A program made the translations under genes and the position numbers. Below, piece after piece: positions 19,151-28,257 of a DNA stretch of 64,000 bases; positions within the stretch are counted from its first letter, which is position 1, and every line of letters begins with the position of its first letter. Source of the stretch: Janthinobacterium lividum (lineage in GTDB: Bacteria; Pseudomonadota; Gammaproteobacteria; Burkholderiales; Burkholderiaceae_D); NCBI RefSeq assembly GCF_034424625.1, contig NZ_CP139976.1, positions 1,736,001 through 1,800,000 of the forward strand, read 5' to 3'. The notes beneath the pieces were generated by a model that saw only the letters and a program-made list of their open reading frames with translations, did not search any database and had not been told where the DNA came from.

Positions 19151-20914
19151 TCAGGCCGAGCCCGCCGGCAGCCGCGCCAGGAAGCCGTGAATCTGCGACA
19201 CCACGGCCGCCCCTTCGCCGACGGCGGCGGCCACGCGCTTGGTCGAGCCGGCCCGCACGTCGCCGATGGCGAACACGCCCGGCACGCTCGTTTCCAGCGC
19301 GGCCCGCTCCGGCAAGTCGGGGGAATACACCACGTGGCCGTGGCCATGGGCGCGGCATTCGGCGCGCGTGACGTCGAAGCCCGTGCGGATGAAACCCTGC
19401 TCGTCGACGGCCACGGCGCAGTCGTGCAGCCAGTCCGTGTTCGGATCGGCGCCGACGAAGAGAAACACGCGGCGCACGGCGCAATCGGCTTCCTCGCCCG
19501 TACGGTTGTTGCGCCAGCGCACCTCCGTCAAGCCATCGTCGTCGCCTTCGAGGGCGATGATTTCCGTGTGCGTGTGCAGGGTGATGTTGGGCGTGGCGGC
19601 GATGCGCTCGATCAGGTAGCTCGACATGCTGGCCGCCAGCCCTTCGCCGCGGATCACCATGTGGACCTTGGCGGCGTGGCCGGAGAGAAACACGGCCGCC
19701 TGGCCGGCCGAATTGCCGCCGCCGACCAGGATGATCTCTTCCTGCCGGCACAGCTTGGCTTCGATGGGCGAGGCCCAGTAATACACGCCCCGTCCCTCAT
19801 ACGTTTTCAGGTTCGCCAGCGAGGGACGGCGGTAGCGCGCGCCGCAGGACAGCACCACCGTGCGGGCGCGCACCTGGGTGCCGTCGCACAGATTGACGCG
19901 CAGCGGCCAGGTGTCGCAGAGCAAGTTGGCGGCGCTGGCCGGAGTGGCGATCTCGACGCCGAATTTTTGCGCCTGCACGTAGGCGCGTCCTGCCAGCGCA
20001 CGGCCGGAAATACCGGTAGGAAAGCCCAGGTAATTTTCGATGCGCGCGCTGGCGCCCGCCTGGCCGCCATACGCGCGCTGTTCCAGGGCCAGCACGCTCA
20101 AGCCTTCGGATGCCGCATACACGGCCGTGGCCAGACCGGCAGGACCGGCGCCCACCACCAGCACGTCAAAAATCTTGTCGCCGGACAAATCGGGCAGCAT
20201 GCCCAGGCAGCGTCCCAGTTCCGCATTGCCGGGATTCTTCATGATCTTGCCATCAGGACAGACCACCAGCGGCCATTCCTGCGGCGTGGGCTGGTAGCGC
20301 TCGGCCAGCGCGGCGGCGGCCGCATCGGTGGCCGGGTCGAGTACTGTGTGCGGATGGCCATTGCTCGATAAAAAGCTTTGCAGATGGAACAGATTGCCAT
20401 TGCCGCGCGGTCCCACCAGCACGGGGCCGCCCGAATTGGACTCGATCAGCGCCACGCGGCGCAGGATCAGGGCGCGCACGATGCGTTCGCCCATCTCCGC
20501 CTCGGCCACGATCAGTGCGCGCAAGGATTCCGAACTGATGTCGAGCAATTCCACCGCACCCACGGCGCTGCCGTTGACGAGGGTAGGGCGGCCGGACAAT
20601 TGCGCCACCTCGGCAATGAAGTGGCCGACACCCACTTCGCGCAGCTGCGACGCCTGCCCCAGCACCTCGTGGCGCTTGATGCTGACCCGCCCCGACAGTA
20701 TCACCAGCATGCCGAAACTGCTGCTGCCCGCCTCGAACAGCGTATCGCCATCGGCAAAGTGCTGCCGCGTGCCATAGCGCTGCAAGCGCTGCAGTTCGGG
20801 CGCATTGAAGACGGGCGAGATCTGGTGGCTGCGGCCCTGCAAGTCGAGCGTGGCGAACTGGACGGGATCGTCCTGCGTCGTTTCGGGAATGAATTCGGGT
20901 GTGCTGCTGGCCAT
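19151..20914 (-). CDS. Cyclic-nucleotide-binding / thioredoxin-reductase-like fusion oxidoreductase
   Basis: 587 aa from ATG 20914. Residues 30 to about 140 form a cNMP-binding fold (YGTRQHFADGDTLFEAG, then GHFIAEVAQLSGRPTL). A middle segment (about 165-245) looks like a cysteine-free thioredoxin-like domain. From about 250 a TrxB-like flavoprotein begins: FAD motif DVLVVGAGPAGLATAVYAA, NAD(P) motif EIILVGGGNSAGQAAVF, and the closing VFAIGDVRAGSTKRVAAAVG. The redox CxxC of true thioredoxin reductases is missing; that place reads YYWASPIEAKLC. It is probably a ligand-gated NAD(P)H flavoprotein with another acceptor. It faces away from cysM, with about 250 bp between them. Confidence 0.85.
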   Translation of the reverse strand: MASSTPEFIPETTQDDPVQFATLDLQGRSHQISPVFNAPELQRLQRYGTRQHFADGDTLFEAGSSSFGMLVILSGRVSIKRHEVLGQASQLREVGVGHFIAEVAQLSGRPTLVNGSAVGAVELLDISSESLRALIVAEAEMGERIVRALILRRVALIESNSGGPVLVGPRGNGNLFHLQSFLSSNGHPHTVLDPATDAAAAALAERYQPTPQEWPLVVCPDGKIMKNPGNAELGRCLGMLPDLSGDKIFDVLVVGAGPAGLATAVYAASEGLSVLALEQRAYGGQAGASARIENYLGFPTGISGRALAGRAYVQAQKFGVEIATPASAANLLCDTWPLRVNLCDGTQVRARTVVLSCGARYRRPSLANLKTYEGRGVYYWASPIEAKLCRQEEIILVGGGNSAGQAAVFLSGHAAKVHMVIRGEGLAASMSSYLIERIAATPNITLHTHTEIIALEGDDDGLTEVRWRNNRTGEEADCAVRRVFLFVGADPNTDWLHDCAVAVDEQGFIRTGFDVTRAECRAHGHGHVVYSPDLPERAALETSVPGVFAIGDVRAGSTKRVAAAVGEGAAVVSQIHGFLARLPAGSA

Positions 20915-21166
20915 GGCGAGTCCGTTCGAAGACTGAATAAGCAAATAACAAAAATAACTAACAGTGACGAGTCTAGCGCATGCGGCGCGCGCCTGCCGCA
21001 ATATCCCTGGCGCACGCCCGGAAATGGCGGCGCGGCAGGCGTCATGCGGCATGTGGCGGCGCAGCCGGACGCGCCCGCGGGCCCGGATGCCGGCGCCGAT
21101 GAGCGATACACCGTCCAGCATCTCATATTAGAATGGGTCTTTGTTGAATCCACTCAAACAGACACG

Positions 21167-22069
21167 ATGGCTTACAAGACACTTGAAGATACGATAGGCA
21201 ATACCCCGCTGGTGCAGCTGACGCGCTTGCCGGGTGCCGATGCGCTTGCGCGCAACAACGTCATCCTTGGCAAGCTGGAGGGTAATAATCCGGCCGGCTC
21301 CGTAAAGGACCGCGCTGCCATGTCCATGCTCAAGCGCGCCGAAGAGCGCGGCGTCATCAAGCCGGGCGATACCCTGATCGAGGCGACCAGCGGCAATACG
21401 GGCATCGCACTGGCCATGGCCGCCGCCTTGCGCGGCTACAAGATGCTGCTCTTGATGCCGGATAACCTCAGCGTGGAGCGCCGCCAGAGCATGGCTGCCT
21501 ACGGCGCCGACATTTTACTGACGCCGAGGACGGGCGGCATGGAATATGCACGCGACCTGGCCGAGCAGATGCAGAAGGATGGCCGCGGCGTGATCCTCGA
21601 CCAGTTCGCCAACGAAGACAATTCGCGCGCCCACTATGAAAGCACGGGACCGGAAATCTGGCGCGACACGGAAGGCCGGATCACGCATTTCGTCAGCGCC
21701 ATGGGCACGACGGGCACCATCATGGGCGTGTCGCGCTATTTGAAAGAGCAGAATCCCGCCATCCAGATCATCGGCGCCCAGCCCGAGGAAGGTTCGCAGA
21801 TCCCCGGCATCCGCAAGTGGCCGGAAGCATACTTGCCGAAAATCTACGACAAGTCGCGCGTCGACCAGGTGGAATACGTGAGCCAGGGCGTGGCCGAGCG
21901 CATGGCGCGCAGCCTGGCCGCGGAAGAGGGCTTGTTCTGCGGCATCTCGGCAGCCGGCGCCTGCGAAATTGCGCTGCGCATCTCGCAAACGGTGGAAAAC
22001 GCGACGATCGTGTTTGTCGTATGCGACCGTGGCGACCGCTATCTGTCCACAGGTGTTTTCCCTGCGTAA
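21167..22069 (+). CDS. cysM: Cysteine synthase B (O-acetylserine sulfhydrylase)
   Basis: 300 aa from ATG 21167. A fold II PLP enzyme: the PLP lysine is in PAGSVKDRAAMSM, the substrate loop is EATSGNTGIALAMAAA, and the glycine-rich phosphate loop is SAMGTTGTIMGVSRYL. It makes cysteine from O-acetylserine with sulfide or thiosulfate. Length fits CysM rather than CysK. The frame is open far upstream, antisense to the neighbouring flavoprotein, but homology begins at this ATG. Confidence 0.94.
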   Translation: MAYKTLEDTIGNTPLVQLTRLPGADALARNNVILGKLEGNNPAGSVKDRAAMSMLKRAEERGVIKPGDTLIEATSGNTGIALAMAAALRGYKMLLLMPDNLSVERRQSMAAYGADILLTPRTGGMEYARDLAEQMQKDGRGVILDQFANEDNSRAHYESTGPEIWRDTEGRITHFVSAMGTTGTIMGVSRYLKEQNPAIQIIGAQPEEGSQIPGIRKWPEAYLPKIYDKSRVDQVEYVSQGVAERMARSLAAEEGLFCGISAAGACEIALRISQTVENATIVFVVCDRGDRYLSTGVFPA

Positions 22070-22123
22070 TGGTGTAATTGAATTGATATCGGCCAGAACG
22101 GCCTGAGAACTGCTGGAAATACC

Positions 22124-22144
22124 CCCTCCCCATGGCGGGGAGGG
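22124..22144. terminator. GC-rich hairpin between convergent cysM and HTH gene
   Basis: CCCTCCCC (22124-22131) pairs with GGGGAGGG (22137-22144) over a 5-base loop. It sits between two convergent genes. There is no good U-tract on either side. Confidence 0.45.
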
Positions 22145-22166
22145 AAAACCTGCGAAACTGGCAGGA

Positions 22167-22499
22167 TCAGCCTTGTGGCGTTTCGCCTTCTTTTGGCTTG
22201 AATTGCTTGTCGCTGATGCGGAATTTGTTGCGGCGGTCACCCATCAGGTAACGCAGGTCGCGGATGCTCAGGTCGCTGACTTCGTGCATGCGGATCAGCA
22301 GCGATGCGCCGACCGGCAGGCGGTGGTGGCGGATTTTGCTGATGACTGGTGGCGCCACTTCCAGCGCGCGGGACAGGGCTGCGTCGTTTTTCAGGCGCAG
22401 GTTTTCGATCAGGGTATCGAGCAGTCTGTTTGGGTTGTATTGAAGCAGATCGTCGGAGTCCGAATCGCTGTTCATATCAATGCCGACTTGGTTTGTCAT
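22167..22499 (-). CDS. Small Cro/CI-like helix-turn-helix protein
   Basis: 110 aa from ATG 22499, preceded by AGAAGGA at ideal spacing. The N-terminus is acidic (MNSDSDSDDLLQ). The centre reads as an HTH (NDAALSRALEVAPPVISKIR, then HHRLPVGASLLIRMHEVSDL), and the C-terminus is basic. It resembles single-domain phage-type repressors but lies in no prophage. The frame is open upstream of 22499, yet only this start has a ribosome site. Two promoters and a long AT-rich leader precede it. The target is unknown. Confidence 0.8.
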   Translation of the reverse strand: MTNQVGIDMNSDSDSDDLLQYNPNRLLDTLIENLRLKNDAALSRALEVAPPVISKIRHHRLPVGASLLIRMHEVSDLSIRDLRYLMGDRRNKFRISDKQFKPKEGETPQG

Positions 22500-22634
22500 G
22501 ATGTTATTGTTCCTTCTGTAGTTGCACTGCAAAGTAAAAAACACTCGGAGCTCGCTCTTGCTGCGTTCATGTTCATTCTTTACTAAAAGGAACGAATTCA
22601 CACACGGTACGATCCGGGATACAGTTTTTCATGA

Positions 22635-22663
22635 TATATACACAATTGTACAACAGGATTCAA
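22635..22663 (-). promoter_or_regulatory. Proximal promoter of the small HTH gene
   Basis: On the minus strand: TTGAAT (22658-22663), a 17-bp spacer, and TATATA (22635-22640). It would give a leader of about 130 nt before the ATG at 22499. Confidence 0.5.
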
Positions 22664-22749
22664 TTTCAGGCGGGAAAGCCCGATAATCTTGCCTGGTACA
22701 GAATCGGTGTTGTCTAGCTGCAACACCTATTTATTCTTTATTATGCTCT

Positions 22750-22778
22750 ATGATAGAACAAAAATTGTACTTTGACAA
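22750..22778 (-). promoter_or_regulatory. Distal promoter of the small HTH gene
   Basis: On the minus strand: TTGTCA (22773-22778), a 17-bp spacer, and TATCAT (22750-22755). A transcript from here would include the hairpin at 22706-22727 near its 5' end, giving a leader of about 240 nt. Confidence 0.45.
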
Positions 22779-22792
22779 AAGTTAAGTATAAA
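22765..22792 (+). promoter_or_regulatory. Plus-strand promoter with no gene downstream
   Basis: TTGTAC (22765-22770), a 16-bp spacer and TATAAA (22787-22792) on the plus strand. It points toward the 3' end of the convergent mltB, where no open frame exists. It could drive a small RNA or an antisense transcript, or be a chance match in AT-rich DNA. Confidence 0.35.
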
Positions 22793-22938
22793 ACCATTTC
22801 CGTATTCCGTGCCGCACAAAGGCTGGCGAGCAAGGCTGGCACATGTTATCGGCCCTTACCATAGACCTGTTTTCTGGTCGCTTCAATATCGCTTACGCTT
22901 TCTTACAAGTAATATTATAACTTTACACTGACTTTCGG

Positions 22939-24117
22939 TTAGCGTGCGCGCACTTGACTGATGGCCTTGCCCAAGTCAATCACTGACATGGCATAAAAAT
23001 AACTTCTGTTGTACTGAGTTATAGCAAAGAAGTTATTGGTTGCCAAGTGATACTCAGTTGCTTCTGAACCATTTTGCAAGTCGATCAAGCCAAACAACAT
23101 GTTCTGAGGCGTGGAAGGGGCGGCACTCACGCCAGCTTCCTGCAATTCCGCCAGCCGGTACTTCGCCTGCAAGCCCTGGCCGATGAACTTTTCCCACGCG
23201 CGGCTGGCCGAAACGGTGACGGGATACGTGCTGATGGCCGGATCGTCGCGCCGCCAGCCGTGTTCGACGAGGAAATGCGCGACGCTGCCGATGGCGTCGG
23301 CCGTCGAATTGCGCAGGTCGATGTGACTATCGCCATCGAAGTCCACCGCATATTTCATGATGCTGCTAGGCATGAACTGGGGCAGGCCGATGGCGCCCGC
23401 ATACGAACCGAGCAGGGTCAAGGGATCGATGCCATCCTTGCGCGCGTACAGCAGCGCGTTTTCCAGTTCTCCCTTGAAAAACTCCATGCGCGCGGCCCGC
23501 GTCGGGCTTTCCGGATAGGAAAACGCCAGGGTGGTCAGCGCGTCGAGCACGCGGAAGCGGCCCGTATTGCGTCCGTACACGGTTTCCACGCCGATGATGC
23601 CGACGATGATCTCGGCCGGCACGCCATATTCGCGTTCGGCGCGCGCCAGCGCTTCCGCGTTCTCTTCCCAGAATTTCACGCCCGCATTGATGCGCACCGG
23701 CTCGATGAAGCGGGCGCTGTAAGCTTGCCAGTTCTTTGGCTTGCCCGGCGGGGCTGGCTTCATCAGTTGCACGGTCGACTCGACATAGCGCACCTTGCCG
23801 ATCAGGGTATCGAGTTCGGCGCGGTCAAAGCCGTGCTTGGCGGACATGTCGTCGAGGAAGGCGCGTACTTCTTTCCAATTGGCATAGTCGACAAATTCGC
23901 CTTCGAAGTCGAATTTCGCCGGTGCTTTCTTCGTCGCCGGCTTGCCAGCCACCTTCTTGACGGGCTGGGCCTTGGCCGCGCGCACGGCACGGGCGCGGTC
24001 GGCAGCGGAAATGTTGCTGTTTTCGCCAGCGTGCGCGGTGGACAGGCATAGGGGAAGGGAGAGGAGCAGGGACAGGGCGGAGTATTTGATCGGTAACAAG
24101 GAGCGTCTCATCGGCAT
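22939..24117 (-). CDS. mltB: Lytic murein transglycosylase B
   Basis: 392 aa. A signal peptide (SALSLLLSLPLCLSTAHA) is followed by an Ala/Lys-rich linker and the MltB catalytic domain. The catalytic glutamate is in IIVGIIGVETVYGRNTG. Other hallmarks are GSYAGAIGLPQFMPSSIMKY, then FDGDSHIDL and the C-terminal ATNNFFAITQYNRS. It cleaves peptidoglycan glycan strands to 1,6-anhydro-muropeptides. No lipobox cysteine is seen, so it may be soluble periplasmic rather than a lipoprotein. It overlaps the upstream transglutaminase gene by 10 bp and is the last gene of that operon. Confidence 0.92.
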   Translation of the reverse strand: MPMRRSLLPIKYSALSLLLSLPLCLSTAHAGENSNISAADRARAVRAAKAQPVKKVAGKPATKKAPAKFDFEGEFVDYANWKEVRAFLDDMSAKHGFDRAELDTLIGKVRYVESTVQLMKPAPPGKPKNWQAYSARFIEPVRINAGVKFWEENAEALARAEREYGVPAEIIVGIIGVETVYGRNTGRFRVLDALTTLAFSYPESPTRAARMEFFKGELENALLYARKDGIDPLTLLGSYAGAIGLPQFMPSSIMKYAVDFDGDSHIDLRNSTADAIGSVAHFLVEHGWRRDDPAISTYPVTVSASRAWEKFIGQGLQAKYRLAELQEAGVSAAPSTPQNMLFGLIDLQNGSEATEYHLATNNFFAITQYNRSYFYAMSVIDLGKAISQVRAR

Positions 24118-26129
24118 TGGGTTAACAGGCGGCGCAAGCTGCGCCGCGCGCGGAGTTGTTCGTCTGGGTTGGCATTACCATACTTCATCGCGGCATAGAT
24201 TGCCAGAAACTGTGCGATGGCGGCGTGCGCCTCTTGTGTGGCCTTGCCCGCGGCCAGCCGGGCAGCATAACCGTGCGGGCCTTCATGCGGCGCACGGCTG
24301 TAGCCGCGCCGCGCCTGCTGGCGGCAAAATTGCCCGTACAGGATGTCGAGCGGATCGCCTTGCCGGGCTTGCCACCACCAGACCAGTACGCCCGCCAGGG
24401 CGCACAGCAGGGCCAATACGGCACAAGCGAGTGCCAGCTTTTTCGCTGGCACGTTTTTCAAGCCATCGAGGATGGCGCGCTGGCGTTGCGGCGAGGTGTC
24501 GAGCACCCAGCTGCTCCAGGCGTGCTCGGCTTGCTGCCATTGCTGGCGCCACGCGGCAACCGCCCCGTGCGCGCCGCCATCGAGGCCGGCCAGGGCGCGC
24601 CATGCCGTCAGCGGCGACGGGGCCGGCGGCAGGGCGGCATCAAGGTTGCGCTCCGTGCGCAGGGGCGCGACGGCGCTGGTGGGATCGATGCGCACCCAGC
24701 CCCGGCCCGCCAGCCACACTTCGCTCCAGGCATGGGCGTCTGACTGGCGCACGCTCAAGTTGTTGCCTGTCCCGTTGCGCAGGCCGCCCTGGTAGCCCGT
24801 GACGACGCGCGCGGGTATGTCCATGGCACGCATCAGCACGACAAAGCTGCCGGCGTAATGTTCGCAAAAGCCCGCCTGCGTGGTGAACAGGAAGTCATCG
24901 ACGCCATGCTTGCCCAGCAGCGGTGGCTGCAAGGTGTAGCGGAAGGGCGCACGGCGGAAGTGCTGCAACACGGCGGCGATGGCGTCGGCGGGCGCCAGCG
25001 CCTGCGCGCCATGGCCGCGCAATGCGCGGGCCCAGGCCACGCTGCGCGGATTGCTGCCAGCAGGCAAGGCCAGCCATGGCTGTTGCTGCGCGACCGACAA
25101 GCCTGCCTGCAGCCGGTAGCTGGGCTGGGAACTGGCGCGGTAACGCACGGTCGAAGTAATGGGTTGTACGGTCAGCACTTCCAGCGCGGACGACACGACA
25201 TACGGATTGCCGGGCAAGCGTTCAATGCTGCGCGGCACGTCGAGCGCGAAGATGCGCCGCTGGCCGCTCGCTTGCAACGTCACTTCGTACTGGCTGGGCT
25301 GGCCTTCCAGCGCGATGTCTATCCGGCTGTCGCCGGCAGGCGTGCGCCGGCCGGCGCCCCTGCGCGTCCAAGTGGCGCCATCGTAGTCGCCCAGCACCAC
25401 GCCGCGCCAATACAACTGGTCTTGCGGCGGGATAGCTGTGCTGAAATCGGCAGTAAAGACGGGTTCGCTTGACAGGGCCAGCGAGGCGATGGCGCCCGGC
25501 TGCATGCTGTCGGACAAGCCCGTGCGCGCCTGCGGGCCTTCTTGTGCCGTGCCCCACAGGGGGCCGTCGATGCGTGGCACGGCAAGAAACATCAGGGCCG
25601 ACAGGGGAATGGCCAGCGCCAGCATGCGTCCCAGCAAGCCCAGCCTTTGCGCCAGGCGCGGTTGCACGGCGCCGTACTGGGCCGACAACAGGCAGGCCAG
25701 CAAGACGATGACGGTGGCCAGCATCCAGGCGGCGCTGAGGATGCCTTGCGCATGAAAGAAGTTTGCCAGCAGGAGGAAAAAACCGAGGAAGACAAAGACG
25801 AAGATGTCGCGCCGGCCATGCATTTCCAGCGATTTCAAGGCCAACAGCAAGACCAGCATGGCCACGCCCGCATCGCGTCCCAGCAGTGTGCCATAGCTGG
25901 CGTAGACGGCGGCGATGCCCAGCAAAGCCAGCGGCGCGAGCACAGCTAGCTGAGGCTGGCGCCGGCCCCGCACGGTGATGACGGCGCGCCACAGCAGCGG
26001 CGCGGCAGCGGCGGCCGACAGCCACGGGGGCAGGTGCAGCGCGTGCGGCGCCAGCACCATGGCGGCGGCCAGCAACAGCAGCAGGATGTCGGCCTTGTCA
26101 CGCGGCAAGTTGGCCAGCCATTGCCTCAT
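24108..26129 (-). CDS. TgpA-like membrane transglutaminase (DUF3488)
   Basis: 673 aa. About six membrane helices fill residues 10-185 (the DUF3488 region). A large periplasmic transglutaminase-like domain follows, with catalytic triad C422 (AGFCEHYAGSF), H466 (SDAHAWSEVW) and D482 (VRIDPTSA). A further helix (about residues 565-590, LALACAVLALLCALAGVLVWW) leads to a DUF4129-like C-terminal tail. Pseudomonas TgpA, of the same layout, is essential and sits in the same moxR-DUF58-tgpA order. It overlaps the DUF58 gene by 4 bp. Confidence 0.9.
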   Translation of the reverse strand: MRQWLANLPRDKADILLLLLAAAMVLAPHALHLPPWLSAAAAAPLLWRAVITVRGRRQPQLAVLAPLALLGIAAVYASYGTLLGRDAGVAMLVLLLALKSLEMHGRRDIFVFVFLGFFLLLANFFHAQGILSAAWMLATVIVLLACLLSAQYGAVQPRLAQRLGLLGRMLALAIPLSALMFLAVPRIDGPLWGTAQEGPQARTGLSDSMQPGAIASLALSSEPVFTADFSTAIPPQDQLYWRGVVLGDYDGATWTRRGAGRRTPAGDSRIDIALEGQPSQYEVTLQASGQRRIFALDVPRSIERLPGNPYVVSSALEVLTVQPITSTVRYRASSQPSYRLQAGLSVAQQQPWLALPAGSNPRSVAWARALRGHGAQALAPADAIAAVLQHFRRAPFRYTLQPPLLGKHGVDDFLFTTQAGFCEHYAGSFVVLMRAMDIPARVVTGYQGGLRNGTGNNLSVRQSDAHAWSEVWLAGRGWVRIDPTSAVAPLRTERNLDAALPPAPSPLTAWRALAGLDGGAHGAVAAWRQQWQQAEHAWSSWVLDTSPQRQRAILDGLKNVPAKKLALACAVLALLCALAGVLVWWWQARQGDPLDILYGQFCRQQARRGYSRAPHEGPHGYAARLAAGKATQEAHAAIAQFLAIYAAMKYGNANPDEQLRARRSLRRLLTQCR

Positions 26130-27124
26130 GCCATGGCCTCATCCTGTGGCAAATCGTGCGGCACATCATGCAGGGCCAGCGCGCGCAGGCAGGCGTCGCG
26201 CTGGCTGGCGCCCAAGGCAGGCGCCAGAGTCAGCGTGCCCAGGCGCAAACCATACGGCAAGCCCGTGCGTTCCGCCTGCAGCACCCAGGCGGCCAGGCGC
26301 GACAGGCGCGCTTCCGGCGCCAGCGCGTGCAGGGCGGCATGATCGAACACGATGCTGCCACGGGCTGCGCCCGTCTGTGCGTCGGCGGCAGGCTGGAATT
26401 GCTTGCTGAATAAATGCTCGCCATCATGCCGGGCGATCTGGCGCCAGGCCAGGCGGTGCAAGGGATCGCCGGGCTGGTAGGCGTGCACGCCCGCCAGTTC
26501 CAGGGCGCCGCCGGAGGAGCGTAATTGTTGTGTTTGCTGCGGCTGTTGCACCGTGCCGGCCGGCAAGGGCAGCGGCGGCGCGTTCTGCTCGGGCTGCGGA
26601 TATACGAGCAAGCGCGCTTCGGGTTGCCAATGGCACCAGGCAATAAACAGGCCCAGCGGGAAACTGCCGGACAGGCGCATGGAGGGCGCATCGAGCCAGC
26701 CGCGTTGCCGCGCCGCCACGACGATGCTGACGGACGTTTCCCCGTAGGCGGCGATATCTGCCTGGCCGGGTGCTGCAGTGGAATTGATCACGGCCAGCCG
26801 GATCGCATGGCGCGGGCGCGTGCTGCGGTTGATCAGGCGCAAGGTGAACGTGGCCTGGCTGCCCGCGAACACGGGCTCGCCCGGCGTGGCGGCCAGCGCC
26901 AGGCCCGCCAGGTTGCGGCTGGCAAACAGCATGTCGGCGATGGCGCAGGCGGCCGCGAAATACGTCAGCGCGTAGCCCAGGCCCAGATGGTAATTGACGG
27001 CGGCGATCCACAGCGCCAGCAGCAGCGCGGCAAAGGCCAGGCCCGCGCGCGAGGGGCGGATGTGCACGCGCTGCGCGCCCAGCCAGGGGCGCGCCGGCAG
27101 CCATCGGATATCGCGCAGGCGCAC
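26126..27124 (-). CDS. DUF58 domain protein
   Basis: 332 aa from GTG 27124. Two membrane helices near the N-terminus (GLAFAALLLALWIAAVNYHL and ALTYFAAACAIADMLF) precede a beta-rich region and the DUF58 core (VHAYQPGDPLHRLAWRQIAR, SKQFQP). It is a vWA-related domain thought to act as a MoxR partner. The start is inferred: the frame remains open upstream through moxR, but GTG 27124 begins 5 bp after the moxR stop. It overlaps the transglutaminase gene by 4 bp (ATGA). Confidence 0.85.
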   Translation of the reverse strand: MRLRDIRWLPARPWLGAQRVHIRPSRAGLAFAALLLALWIAAVNYHLGLGYALTYFAAACAIADMLFASRNLAGLALAATPGEPVFAGSQATFTLRLINRSTRPRHAIRLAVINSTAAPGQADIAAYGETSVSIVVAARQRGWLDAPSMRLSGSFPLGLFIAWCHWQPEARLLVYPQPEQNAPPLPLPAGTVQQPQQTQQLRSSGGALELAGVHAYQPGDPLHRLAWRQIARHDGEHLFSKQFQPAADAQTGAARGSIVFDHAALHALAPEARLSRLAAWVLQAERTGLPYGLRLGTLTLAPALGASQRDACLRALALHDVPHDLPQDEAMA

Positions 27125-27129
27125 GGCTG

Positions 27130-28038
<909 letters not shown>

Positions 28039-28257
28039 GCTATTTCTATCACAGTAAGACGGATTATTTAATTTACAATCGCTTTGGCCAGGTCAAGCCG
28101 TGCCGCCCGCCCGTGCCGCGCACGTGGTAGATTAGTGCAGCGGCGGCACAGACCAGCCAGTGATTTTATGCGAGAACGCGCAGGGCGAACAGGAATGCCA
28201 TGCAGTGTTCCAGTATGCACAGAGAATGGACAGAGACAGAGGTAACCAGTACAGCGC

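Larger units (their letters stand above)
22500..22938. other. AT-rich intergenic region with several promoters
   Basis: 439 bp without a gene, clearly AT-richer than its surroundings. It holds two minus-strand promoters toward the HTH gene, one plus-strand promoter with no gene in front of it, and a perfect hairpin (GGTGTTG 22706-22712 with CAACACC 22721-22727). The part beside mltB (22800-22938) shows no open frame and no clear terminator. Confidence 0.6.

Noticed and set aside
20378..21166. Extended N-terminus for cysM through the open frame upstream
   Set aside because: The extension is antisense to the flavoprotein gene, has no family similarity, and CysM homology begins at ATG 21167.
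22773..22792. TTGACA close to TATAAA on the plus strand as a promoter pair
   Set aside because: The spacer is only 8-9 bp. The TTGTAC hexamer further upstream gives a workable 16 bp.
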